NCBI RefSeq assembly: GCF_900176135.1
Contig: NZ_FWWW01000072.1
Span: 1 to 64,000, forward strand
Source: Hymenobacter roseosalivarius DSM 11622
GTDB lineage: Bacteria > Bacteroidota > Bacteroidia > Cytophagales > Hymenobacteraceae
Length of the DNA: 64,000 nucleotides
Direction of reading: 5' to 3'
The position numbers were made by a program, and so were the translations under genes. Below are positions 1 through 7,974 of the stretch, one piece after another. The notes under the pieces are model-generated. The model had not been told where the DNA came from and ran no database searches. It saw only the letters and a list, made by a program, of their open reading frames with translations. How positions within the stretch are numbered: the first letter of the stretch is position 1; each line of letters starts with the position of its first letter.

Positions 1-48
1 GCTTCTCTTTCCAAACACCCCTCCTCAGTCTCTATTTCCCTCCACTTT

Positions 49-1647
49 ATGAAACAAGCCCTCGAAGAAGCCAGCGCCACCCACACCGACGTACAGGACC
101 ACGACCACCACGATATTCAGCAAATACTGCGCGAGCTGGGCATAAAGGCTGATAATGCCGCCTTCAGCACCGGCCTCATCTGGGGCGGGGCGGCCAACGA
201 AAAGAACCGCGCTATCCACTCGCCCGCCGATGGGAAGCTGATTGCCAGCGTGCGCTTCGCTACCGCCGCCGACTACGAGCAGGTGGTGCAGACGGCCCAG
301 GGGGCATTTCAGTCCTGGCGGCTGGTGCCGGCTCCCAGGCGCGGCGACATCGTGCGGCAGATCGGCAACAAGCTGCGCGAGTTCAAAGAGCCGCTGGGCA
401 AGCTAGTGAGCTACGAGATGGGCAAAATTCTGCAGGAAGGACTGGGCGAGGTGCAGGAGATGATTGACATCTGTGACTTCGCCGTGGGTCTTTCGCGCCA
501 GCTCCACGGCTTCACGATGCACTCGGAGCGGCCGGCCCACCGCATGTACGATCAGTACCACCCGCTGGGGGTAGTCGGAATTATCTCGGCCTTCAACTTC
601 CCGGTAGCGGTCTGGAGCTGGAACGCTATGCTGGCCGCCGTTTGCGGCGATGTTTGCATCTGGAAGCCTTCGGAGAAAACTCCCCTCACAGGCGTGGCCG
701 TGCAGCATATTATCCGGGATGTACTGCGCGATAACGAGCTGCCGGAGGGTATTTTCAACCTCATTATCGGCGACGCCGAAATCGGGCAGCTGCTGGCCGC
801 CGACGGGCGGGTGCCGCTGGTGTCGGCCACGGGCAGTACGCGCATGGGCAGGAAGGTAGGCGAAGTGGTAGGGGCGCGCCTGGGCCGGGCCCTGCTGGAG
901 CTGGGGGGCAATAACGCCATCATCCTCACCGAGCACGCCGACCTGGACATTGCTATGCGGGCCGTGGTATTTGGGGCTGTGGGCACGGCCGGGCAGCGCT
1001 GCACCACCACGCGCCGCCTGATCATTCACGAATCTTTGTTTGAGGACGTAAAGCAGCGTCTGCTCAGTATTTATCCCAAGCTGCCCATCGGCAACCCGCT
1101 AACGGAAGGTACCTTGGTCGGGCCGCTGATTGATGAGGCTGCCGTGCGCGGATTTACGCAGGCGCTGGAAGCGGTAAAGCAGGAGGGAGGCAACTTGCTC
1201 TTCGGGGGACAAATGCTGACCGGTGACCAGTATCCGGGGGGTAATTACGTGCAACCAGCGCTGGTAGAGGCCGAAAATCACTACCACACGGTGCAGGAAG
1301 AAACCTTCGCGCCTATCCTGTACCTGATCAAGTACAGCGGCGACGTAGACGCGGCCATTGCCCTGCAAAACGGCGTCCGCCAGGGCTTGTCATCGAGCAT
1401 CTTTACCCTGAATATGCGTGAGGCCGAAGCCTTCCTGGCGCAGGCCGGCTCCGACTGCGGCATTGCCAACGTGAACATCGGCACTTCCGGCGCAGAAATC
1501 GGGGGTGCATTCGGCGGCGAAAAGGAAACCGGCGGAGGCCGTGAGTCCGGCTCCGACGCTTGGAAAATCTACATGCGCCGCCAGACGAATACCATTAACT
1601 ACTCGCGGGAGCTGCCGCTGGCGCAGGGCATTAAGTTTGATATCTAA
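49..1647 (+). CDS. amaB: ALDH7-family aldehyde dehydrogenase (aminoadipate-semialdehyde / piperideine-6-carboxylate dehydrogenase)
   Basis: NAD-dependent aldehyde dehydrogenase of the antiquitin (ALDH7) type. The family oxidises L-2-aminoadipate 6-semialdehyde, in equilibrium with piperideine-6-carboxylate, in lysine catabolism. The 532-residue length is normal. I see the general-base Glu284 in LELGGNN, the nucleophile Cys318 in AGQRCTTTRRL, which is the ALDH7 version of this motif, and the C-terminal GGAFGGEKETGGGRESGSD block typical of antiquitins. The N-terminus carries a short His/Asp-rich stretch (about residues 13-22). Only 48 bases precede the ATG, so the promoter may lie outside the window. 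A glutaryl-CoA-type dehydrogenase at 50948 could act further down the same pathway but is not linked. Substrate choice is inferred from family membership. Confidence 0.93.
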   Translation: MKQALEEASATHTDVQDHDHHDIQQILRELGIKADNAAFSTGLIWGGAANEKNRAIHSPADGKLIASVRFATAADYEQVVQTAQGAFQSWRLVPAPRRGDIVRQIGNKLREFKEPLGKLVSYEMGKILQEGLGEVQEMIDICDFAVGLSRQLHGFTMHSERPAHRMYDQYHPLGVVGIISAFNFPVAVWSWNAMLAAVCGDVCIWKPSEKTPLTGVAVQHIIRDVLRDNELPEGIFNLIIGDAEIGQLLAADGRVPLVSATGSTRMGRKVGEVVGARLGRALLELGGNNAIILTEHADLDIAMRAVVFGAVGTAGQRCTTTRRLIIHESLFEDVKQRLLSIYPKLPIGNPLTEGTLVGPLIDEAAVRGFTQALEAVKQEGGNLLFGGQMLTGDQYPGGNYVQPALVEAENHYHTVQEETFAPILYLIKYSGDVDAAIALQNGVRQGLSSSIFTLNMREAEAFLAQAGSDCGIANVNIGTSGAEIGGAFGGEKETGGGRESGSDAWKIYMRRQTNTINYSRELPLAQGIKFDI

Positions 1648-1705
1648 GACAGGCGGGCACGGTTATTTAATTTCTCCCAGAAAACAGCCTGCTTAACTTC
1701 TTCAC

Positions 1706-1742
1706 AAAAAAGACCCGTGTGTAAATCATACGGGTCTTTTTT
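1706..1742. terminator. bidirectional intrinsic terminator after the aldehyde dehydrogenase
   Basis: A perfect 13-bp stem, AAAAAAGACCCGT paired with ACGGGTCTTTTTT, encloses an 11-nt loop. The A and T runs allow termination in either direction. It lies about 60 bp beyond the stop codon at 1647. Confidence 0.85.
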
Positions 1743-1902
1743 GTGCTTTTCCAGATAGGTTAATTAGTATTTAAACCCGTGCAACCCCACCCTGTCATTC
1801 TTTGTCTTTTCTCCGCTTACCCATCAGAACGAGCAGTTTAGCGAAGAAATTCTGATATTCACGGGCTACTATTTCTGACCTTGCACAACCCAAAGACCGC
1901 AC

Positions 1903-2463
1903 ATGGAGGCTTTTGCGTATACTGATATCAACGCTCCATTGGTGGAGCGTTGCCGTTTGGGTGACCGCCGCGCCCAAGCCGAAATCTATAAGCGCTACGC
2001 GAAGGCTATGTTTAATGCCTCCCTGCGCATTACCGGCGACTTTGCTGAGGCCGAGGACGTCTTGCAGGAGTCATTTCTGAGCGCGTTTCGCGAGCTGCAC
2101 AGCTACAAAGGCGACTCGTCGTTCGGGAGCTGGCTCAAGCGCATCGTCATCAACAAAAGCATCAATTGCCTGCGCAATCGGCGCTTGCAGCTGGTGCCAC
2201 TAGCGGAGCAGCACGACTCGGCGGGCGTGGAGCAGGACGACGATACCGACTTCGCGCAGGTAAGCTGGCGGGCCGACCGATTGCGGCGCTGCATCCAGGA
2301 ACTACCCGATGGCTACCGCGTAGTGCTCTCACTGTACCTGCTCGAAGGCTACGACCACGCCGAAATAGCGAGCATATTGAACATAACCGAATCAACCTCT
2401 AAATCGCAGTATAGCCGAGCCCGAAAAAAATTGCTGGAACTAGGGCACCAGCAAGGATTGTAA
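1903..2463 (+). CDS. ECF-type RNA polymerase sigma factor
   Basis: Sigma-70 family protein of 186 residues with only regions 2 and 4, the ECF layout. Region 2 includes the AEDVLQESFLSAFR stretch (about residues 49-62) and the GSWLKRIVINKSINCLR core-binding/-10 recognition helix. Region 4 includes LPDGYRVVLSLYLLEGYDHAEIA and a helix-turn-helix ending in SKSQYSRARKKL. It would direct RNA polymerase to a stress or envelope regulon. The next gene encodes a single-pass membrane protein placed like an anti-sigma factor, followed by a secreted DUF4097-like protein, which makes a classic Bacteroidota sigma/anti-sigma/effector operon. No target promoter can be assigned from this window alone. Confidence 0.93.
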   Translation: MEAFAYTDINAPLVERCRLGDRRAQAEIYKRYAKAMFNASLRITGDFAEAEDVLQESFLSAFRELHSYKGDSSFGSWLKRIVINKSINCLRNRRLQLVPLAEQHDSAGVEQDDDTDFAQVSWRADRLRRCIQELPDGYRVVLSLYLLEGYDHAEIASILNITESTSKSQYSRARKKLLELGHQQGL

Positions 2464-2561
2464 AGCACCTGATAAATGTTGGATAAACCGGCCGGACTGA
2501 CGCTCCACCCACTTAAGCGGGTCACGGTCGAAAGGGGAGAAACGTGCGAATAACCACCTGT

Positions 2562-3314
2562 ATGAACGAGAATAAGAAAACCCTGGAAGCTTTCGTAGAG
2601 CAGCACCGCGCCGACATCGACGCGTTCGAGCCGCGCCCCGATTTGTGGGACAGCATCGAAGAGGAGCTGACGACGCCTGGCGTGGCGTTCGACGAAACGG
2701 AAGAGGAAGTGCCCTTGCGTGTGATAAAACTAGCTCCCGAACCAGTGGTGTCAGCCAAAAAAGGTTCCTGGAATGGCCGCTTTGGTATTGCCGCCGCTAT
2801 TGCCGTTACGGTGGTAGCCGGTGGGGGGCTTTTTTGGAAAAACTCCGCTCCGCAAGCTACCTCTGCCTGGACGAGCAAGAGTCCTACGCCTTACGTTACC
2901 ACGGCTCCTACTGAGGAGGAAACCAACGATTCCTTTTATTTCGGAACCAACCCTGTAGCCACGGCCGCGGCCAATGCGCCCACCCAGCGCCTAAGCATGG
3001 CCGTGCGGCAGATGGAAGCTTATTTCGCTTCGCAGATTGAGGAGCGGATTGGCGAGCTGCGCCAGCTGGAAGAAGAGACTGCTACTGCCCCCGCCGCCGA
3101 TTGGCAACGGGAGTTGGTCGCGCTCGACTCAACGTACGCGCAACTCAAAACCGAGCTGTACCGCAACCCCGAGCCAGACATGGTACTCGATGCCATGAAT
3201 CGTAACCTGCAAATCAGGGTTGATATCTTAAACCAACAGTTGCGTACCCGCGAACGAATTATGGAGTACCACGCTGATCAGCCAGAAGTGGCCAAAAACA
3301 GTCGCAAGCGATGA
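2562..3314 (+). CDS. putative single-pass anti-sigma factor
   Basis: I chose the ATG at 2562 (MNENKKTLEAF). An upstream in-frame GTG at 2544 would add six residues. The product has an acidic N-terminal cytoplasmic part of about 75 residues, containing FEPRPDLWDSIEEEL. One hydrophobic segment follows (FGIAAAIAVTVVAGGGLFW), then a periplasmic region with helical, coiled-coil-like sequence. There is no zinc-binding HxxxCxxC motif, so it is not a ZAS-type anti-sigma factor. The role rests on its place directly after the ECF sigma gene and on its topology. The stop codon overlaps the next ATG (ATGA), so translation of the two genes is probably coupled. Confidence 0.7.
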   Translation: MNENKKTLEAFVEQHRADIDAFEPRPDLWDSIEEELTTPGVAFDETEEEVPLRVIKLAPEPVVSAKKGSWNGRFGIAAAIAVTVVAGGGLFWKNSAPQATSAWTSKSPTPYVTTAPTEEETNDSFYFGTNPVATAAANAPTQRLSMAVRQMEAYFASQIEERIGELRQLEEETATAPAADWQRELVALDSTYAQLKTELYRNPEPDMVLDAMNRNLQIRVDILNQQLRTRERIMEYHADQPEVAKNSRKR

Positions 3315-4546
3315 AAACGGTCCTGATGGGTTGTACCTATTGTCTGTTGTCACTGGCCGCGAGTCTGCTGCCGCTGCAGGGAAAAGCCGCGCAACTCCCT
3401 TCTATTGAGCCAGTAGCCGTTGTCGTTGACCACTACCACCAGGCGGCGGGCACTAATCAGCCGAGTATGTGGCAGCAAGGTGATACCGCGCCGGGGCAGC
3501 CCGGCAGCCAGGGCCAGCAGGAGATGGGCGCTACGCCAGCCGTGGAAAAAAGTCGTAAGCTAAGCCGCACCTTCGCGGTCCGCGCCGACCAGCCCTATTC
3601 CCTGCAAACCCGCTACGGGCGTGTCCAGATCAACACCTGGAACCGGGCCGAGATTCGGACGGATGTCGATATCATCACCCGCGCCGACTCGGACGAAAAA
3701 GCGCAGGAGCTGATGAATATGATTCAGGTCAGGATGCTGCAAAACGACCCGGCTACGGGCGGAATAGTAGTTGAGTCGAAATTTGGGGCTATGCCCAGGG
3801 GCTGTGCCAGCCGACAGCGGCTCTACGAAGTGAACTACACCGTATGGCTGCCCAAAAACACTTCCTTACGGGTGTATAACACCTTTGGCGACATCAGTAT
3901 CAATAACGATCTGACGGGCTCCACGGAGCTGGCTGTCGAATATGGCAGTCTGCGCACGGGCCGTTTGGATGGGCCGCAGAACCTGTTGCGCGTAGGTAAC
4001 GGTCAGGGCAATATTGCCTTCGCCGGCAAAGCCAGCATCGATGCCTCGTACTCCAAGCTCCGCTTGGACGTTGGTGAAATCGTAGACTTGCGCAACAACT
4101 ACTCCGACATCGACATCGGTACTGTGCGCGATCTGACCGTGCACAGCAAGTACGGCGACGTGGCCTTGGGCACCGTTCGGAACCTGCGCGGCTCGTCGGG
4201 CTTCTCCAAATTCAGCATCGATCAGCTGAATGATCAGTTGGATATGAAGGTGCAGTACTGTCCCGTTTTTGAAGTTCGCAACACAGGCAAAAACTTCCGC
4301 CAGATCAATCTGGATGGTGGCTATAGTACGTTTTTGCTGAACTTCTCGGAAGGTGCCGGCTTTGACTTTGATGTGACTACCCAGCACGGCAAGCTGCTGG
4401 TCGACAAAGACTTAGTTCGCGTTCGGTCGGAAGAAAGTAGCCCCACCGCCAGTGATACGCAAGGAAAATTCGGGAGAGCCAGCGCCAAAAATTCGGGCAA
4501 CGTGAACATCAAAGTGCGCTACGGCAACGTAAGCTTCAACAAATAG
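3311..4546 (+). CDS. secreted DUF4097-like repeat protein
   Basis: A 411-residue protein with a signal peptide (MKTVLMGCTYCLLSLAASLL, cleavage probably after GKAA). It then has a low-complexity Gln/Pro/Gly linker and a long series of short beta-strand repeats such as LRVYNTFGDISINN, SKYGDVALG and VRYGNVSFN. Strand-turn repeats of the form x-x-YGxVxI are typical of DUF4097/DUF2807 beta-solenoid proteins, which are thought to be envelope-attached. It overlaps the anti-sigma gene by 4 bp, so it is probably the regulated output or a sensor partner of the ECF system. The molecular function is unknown. Confidence 0.75.
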   Translation: MKTVLMGCTYCLLSLAASLLPLQGKAAQLPSIEPVAVVVDHYHQAAGTNQPSMWQQGDTAPGQPGSQGQQEMGATPAVEKSRKLSRTFAVRADQPYSLQTRYGRVQINTWNRAEIRTDVDIITRADSDEKAQELMNMIQVRMLQNDPATGGIVVESKFGAMPRGCASRQRLYEVNYTVWLPKNTSLRVYNTFGDISINNDLTGSTELAVEYGSLRTGRLDGPQNLLRVGNGQGNIAFAGKASIDASYSKLRLDVGEIVDLRNNYSDIDIGTVRDLTVHSKYGDVALGTVRNLRGSSGFSKFSIDQLNDQLDMKVQYCPVFEVRNTGKNFRQINLDGGYSTFLLNFSEGAGFDFDVTTQHGKLLVDKDLVRVRSEESSPTASDTQGKFGRASAKNSGNVNIKVRYGNVSFNK

Positions 4547-4697
4547 AATGCTGTAACGGCCTCATCACTATCGGTCTGGTGGTGCGAAAGGGTAATGGGG
4601 AGAGGAGAAAAATCAGCTGGCGCTGGGTTTTCTCCTCTTTATTTTTCGGCAAACCAAGTACTGGGGGGCAAACTGCTGCCGGCTGCCTGGTAGCTAT

Positions 4698-4705
4698 TAC
4701 CTTTA
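4698..4705 (+). promoter_or_regulatory. Bacteroidota -7 promoter box (TACCTTTA)
   Basis: Matches TAnnTTTG at seven of eight positions and lies about 20 bp before the ATG at 4725. It supports that ATG over the upstream TTG at 4716. I see no convincing -33 TTG. Confidence 0.5.
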
Positions 4706-4724
4706 GTCTATCAGCTTGCTCCTT

Positions 4725-5285
4725 ATGCGCTTTTTGCTTGTTTTTCTGCTGTTGGGCCTATGCGTTCCGGGGGCATTCGCACAAACAAGAACAACCATGG
4801 CCGCGTCTGTTTCACCTGCTCCACCCAACATTCCATCGTCGCCGATGCGCACGTATGTGCTGCGTCTGACGCCCGGCCAGGACGTGCGTCAGCAGCTCCT
4901 GGCCTCCGTGCAGGCCCACCAGATACAGGCGGCCACTATGGTTACCGGCGTCGGTAGCCTGACAACTGTTCGCTTGCGCCTCGCCAATCAGGCAGAAGCT
5001 ACCGAGTACAAAGGCCACTTTGAAGTGGTGTCGCTGGTGGGCACTCTCTCCGTGAATGGCAGCCATCTGCATCTGGCCGTTGCTGATTCCACGGGCCGAA
5101 CTATTGGGGGGCATTTAGTAGATGGCAACTTGGTGTACACCACGATGGAGCTGGTAATAGGGGTGTTGGAAAAGCTTGACTTCCGGCGCGAGCCCGATCC
5201 TGTTTCTACGTACCAAGAGTTGGTGGTGTATCCGACTGAGCGTAAGACGAAAAAAACACGGTCAGCCACGACCCCAAGGCCGTAA
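4725..5285 (+). CDS. exported PPC (DUF296) domain protein
   Basis: A 186-residue protein with an N-terminal signal peptide (MRFLLVFLLLGLCVPGAFAQ). It is followed by a single PPC/DUF296 domain (about residues 40-165) with MRTYVLRLTPGQDVRQQL, the TGVGSLTTVRLRLA strand-turn and the GGHLVDGNLVYTTMELVIG block. PPC domains trimerise; plant AT-hook proteins carry them for DNA-linked functions, and bacterial versions are mostly cytosolic. The signal peptide here is clear, so this copy probably works in the periplasm, where a DNA-related role is unlikely. The start is supported by the -7 box at 4698. A short basic tail (TERKTKKTRS) closes the protein. Its function is unknown. Confidence 0.82.
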   Translation: MRFLLVFLLLGLCVPGAFAQTRTTMAASVSPAPPNIPSSPMRTYVLRLTPGQDVRQQLLASVQAHQIQAATMVTGVGSLTTVRLRLANQAEATEYKGHFEVVSLVGTLSVNGSHLHLAVADSTGRTIGGHLVDGNLVYTTMELVIGVLEKLDFRREPDPVSTYQELVVYPTERKTKKTRSATTPRP

Positions 5286-5317
5286 AAGTAGAGTGCCGTT
5301 CGAGTATCTTACTGGCT

Positions 5318-5848
5318 ATGATGTCTTCTTCACCCGTTTTGCCCCCCGATACGCCCCAGGCTGCTGCTTTCCGGCGTACCATTCAGAATCCGGTGAAGCT
5401 GCGCTTGTTTATGCTGCGCAGCTTGCCGATGGCTTACCTGGCGGGGCTGCGCGTGCGCGACGTGACGCCGGAGCAGGCTACCGTGACGGTGCGGTATAAG
5501 TACCTGACCAAAAACCCCTTTCGCAGCATCTACTTTGCCTGCCTGAGCATGGCCGCCGAAATGGCTAGTGGGGTGCTGGCGCTGATGCACATTAGTAGCG
5601 GGCCGCTGGTATCGATGCTGGTGACGAGCCTGGAAGCGGAGTTCACCAAAAAAGGCGTGGGCCTCATCCGCTTCACCAGCCTCGACGGCGCCCGCATTGG
5701 TCAGGCCATTGCCGAGAGCCGGACTACTGGTGAGGGCCGAACCGTCGTATGCACCAGCACTGGCTTGGATGAGGCCGGCGACGTGGTAGCTGTGTTTCGG
5801 ATTACCTGGTCGTTTCGGGCGAAGAAGCAGAATGCTTCTCCTAATTAA
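5318..5848 (+). CDS. DUF4442 hotdog-fold thioesterase-like protein
   Basis: A 176-residue protein of the DUF4442 family, a hotdog fold related to acyl-CoA thioesterases. It has the family layout: an N-terminal helix (FRRTIQNPVKLRLFMLRSLPMAYL), then AGLRVRDVTPEQATVTVRYKY, the helix NPFRSIYFACLSMAAEMASG, and beta strands to the end. The AEMASG helix is where the hotdog active site sits, but no catalytic residue has been established for DUF4442. It starts 32 bp after the PPC gene on the same strand and could be co-transcribed. A second ATG directly follows the first. Confidence 0.82.
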   Translation: MMSSSPVLPPDTPQAAAFRRTIQNPVKLRLFMLRSLPMAYLAGLRVRDVTPEQATVTVRYKYLTKNPFRSIYFACLSMAAEMASGVLALMHISSGPLVSMLVTSLEAEFTKKGVGLIRFTSLDGARIGQAIAESRTTGEGRTVVCTSTGLDEAGDVVAVFRITWSFRAKKQNASPN

Positions 5849-5857
5849 CAAGATATT

Positions 5858-6223
5858 ATGAACTTCATAATCGTCAAACGCGAACTTCCGCAACAGGAAT
5901 TCCTACAACATTTAGTTAAGCAATTTCCGGCCATTGACTCAGAGGTTATGGATGAAGATTATAACGGTCTAATTCATCTACAGGTCGGTTGTTTAGCCAG
6001 GTATGCAAACAACTGCTTGTCGACGGTACGGCTAGATGAACTTAGGAGAGTATTTGATTTTTTCCACAAAACGCTAAAGAAGGTAGACAGTAATACTGAA
6101 AACGCTTTGTATGTGTCCTTTTTGGAGCGTGTGGAAATGGAAGGAGATTCAATAAACGCGAAACAAGCAAGAATGCTTCTCCAGTCGGAATACCTAAGGC
6201 TTTGGTACGAGTTACGCAGCTAA
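5858..6223 (+). CDS. AT-rich hypothetical protein
   Basis: A 121-residue soluble, mostly helical protein that I cannot assign with confidence. It starts at ATG 5858, nine bases after the preceding stop. It includes the acidic stretch AIDSEVMDEDYNGLIHLQVGCL and an RLDELRRVFDFFHKTLKKV helix. Base composition is clearly more AT-rich than its neighbours, which suggests later acquisition. Size and composition resemble the small orphan or immunity-type proteins often annotated DUF7674, but that match is only an impression. No toxin partner is adjacent. Confidence 0.6.
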   Translation: MNFIIVKRELPQQEFLQHLVKQFPAIDSEVMDEDYNGLIHLQVGCLARYANNCLSTVRLDELRRVFDFFHKTLKKVDSNTENALYVSFLERVEMEGDSINAKQARMLLQSEYLRLWYELRS

Positions 6224-6279
6224 ATACTGCATGTGTAAGTGTTTTCGACAGGTGAAACGGAAGGTATTTTAGAATGCCG

Positions 6280-7911
6280 TTACTCTTCTTCCGCCAGGCT
6301 CGCTTTCGTAATCACGTCCACCATCCCGTCTTCGCTCACGACGATAGCCATGCACGTATACGGGCTGCTCTCGACGTAGCGGATAGCGGAGTTGTAGCGG
6401 GCACCGCGGGTACTGGTGCCCCGGCCCGAAGCCTTCCCGTCGAGAATGACCCCGATAGAATAGCAATAGGATTCGGGGTCCACTAGCACGGCGCCGTCGA
6501 TGGACGTAACCAGGCGGGTGATGAGCGGCGTGAGTGGCACGGGCTCGATAAGGGTGCATTGCAGCTTGAGGCGGTCGGCTTCGGCCAGCGCTTCCGTCGT
6601 AACGACTACCAACGTACCGTGCTTCTGCTTGCTGGCCTCCAGCACTACGTCCCAAAGCCGCTCCACTTTTTCCGGGGCGGTCAGCTCGAAGGTGCGGCGC
6701 AGGTCTTTGCGGAACTGGCTGCGGTTGAGGCGGGCGCGGGGCATACTAGGGTTACCGTAGGTGGTGCGCATCAGCACGTTGCCATCGTGCTGAAACTCCC
6801 AGGCATAGTGCGTCACGAAGTTGATAATGAACAGATCTTCCCGGCTAGGATCGTAATGCCCCACGGGCCGGCCCAGGGCATACACGTTTTCACCATCGGC
6901 GAGCAGACTTACGTCGGCGGTGGTCATTTCCAGCAGCTTGCGCACGGCCCGGTAGTCGGTGAGCGGGGTAGGGCAGGTGAGGGCAAAAACTTCTTCCAGG
7001 TTAGGGTGATGACGCTTGGCCAGATACATCTTGCCCACACCTTCTGCCCCTTCGTAGCGCAGCGAAGAAATGGTATTGTAGGTAGCAAATAGCTTGGCCG
7101 TGGCTGGGCTGATGCCCAGGGCTTGCGCCGGCGTATCCATGAGGAGCTTGCCGGCGGCGCGCAGCAGCTCGTCGGTTTCGCGGTGGCGCTGGAGCATGCC
7201 TGAGCCAGGTTCGGGCTCCGTCAAGGACTTCACGCACTCCTCATGAAAGCGCAGCACGGCCGCCAGCCCCAGCGAGGACGCCAGCAGCCGGCCGTCGGTG
7301 TAATAGCGATTGGGCATCAGGGCTGGGTGGGTTTGCAGGATCTTGCGGTTGAGGCGCAGCACCGTCACCACGTAGAAGTCGCCAATCTGAATGGGTATGC
7401 CCGCGAAAGACTGGCGCTTTTTTCCCACCGAGTCTACTTTGTCGAGCACTTCCTGCACAGCCAGGCGCAAGCCAATAGCATGCTGCTTCCGGCGCAGCAT
7501 TTCTTCGCTCATCACCTGCTCGCGGTCAAAAAAAGCCCCCCAGGGCTCCCGCAGCTGAAACTCTTGGCCCCGAGCCAGCACCTGGTCAAAATGAGCGAAA
7601 TCAAGCCCACAGTCGGCGGGCTCCAGACAAACGGCTGATAATATATCTTCGCTTTGCTGGTCAGGGTTAGCCACCGGAATGCCGAGCAGGAGCACATTAG
7701 GCGCTAAATCATCGTCCAGGGTATCGAAAATGCCGTTGGCTATGGCCTGGGCCGCCTGTTGGAAACGGGATTGATATGCCCATATCACCTGTGAGCCCGG
7801 CGCGGGCATGACCATAGTGGGCGCTACAGGAGGCGCCGAAACGAGGGGAAGCGGAGAAAGCATAGAGGCGGTGGTAAGAGATTTGGGGCGGAATAAATAA
7901 CTATAAAACAC
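6280..7911 (-). CDS. diadenylate cyclase (DAC/DisA_N) domain protein with a long N-terminal domain
   Basis: A 543-residue protein. The C-terminal part (about 415-543) is a DAC domain, which in other proteins condenses two ATP into cyclic di-AMP. The DGA motif is present (DGAVLVD, residues 472-478). The second motif, normally GTRHRAA, reads GARYNSA (503-509), so the catalytic RHR is RYN. The N-terminal 400 residues have no membrane segment and resemble the DACNV-type sensor region known from Bacteroidota. The modified second motif leaves open whether it makes c-di-AMP, makes another nucleotide, or only binds one. ATG 7911 is used; an in-frame ATG at 7863 (MLSPLPL) is an alternative. The TonB_C gene lies upstream on the same strand. 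Confidence 0.85.
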   Translation of the reverse strand: MFYSYLFRPKSLTTASMLSPLPLVSAPPVAPTMVMPAPGSQVIWAYQSRFQQAAQAIANGIFDTLDDDLAPNVLLLGIPVANPDQQSEDILSAVCLEPADCGLDFAHFDQVLARGQEFQLREPWGAFFDREQVMSEEMLRRKQHAIGLRLAVQEVLDKVDSVGKKRQSFAGIPIQIGDFYVVTVLRLNRKILQTHPALMPNRYYTDGRLLASSLGLAAVLRFHEECVKSLTEPEPGSGMLQRHRETDELLRAAGKLLMDTPAQALGISPATAKLFATYNTISSLRYEGAEGVGKMYLAKRHHPNLEEVFALTCPTPLTDYRAVRKLLEMTTADVSLLADGENVYALGRPVGHYDPSREDLFIINFVTHYAWEFQHDGNVLMRTTYGNPSMPRARLNRSQFRKDLRRTFELTAPEKVERLWDVVLEASKQKHGTLVVVTTEALAEADRLKLQCTLIEPVPLTPLITRLVTSIDGAVLVDPESYCYSIGVILDGKASGRGTSTRGARYNSAIRYVESSPYTCMAIVVSEDGMVDVITKASLAEEE

Positions 7912-7974
7912 TGATTAATAACAATATATATAAAAATAAATAGAGGTGCTGGCCGCGTTGTCAGCGAGCAGCTT

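Noticed and set aside
902..909. G6 tracts as phase-variation slippage sites
   Set aside because: Tracts are nearly always exactly six G with fixed flanks (T before, CA or CT after), unlike variable-length tracts, and most lie in housekeeping genes. The two frameshifts seen are not at these tracts.
403..1029. Antisense open frame of 208 codons inside the ALDH7 gene
   Set aside because: Fully embedded in a well conserved gene on the other strand; low-complexity Arg/His composition is typical of shadow frames.
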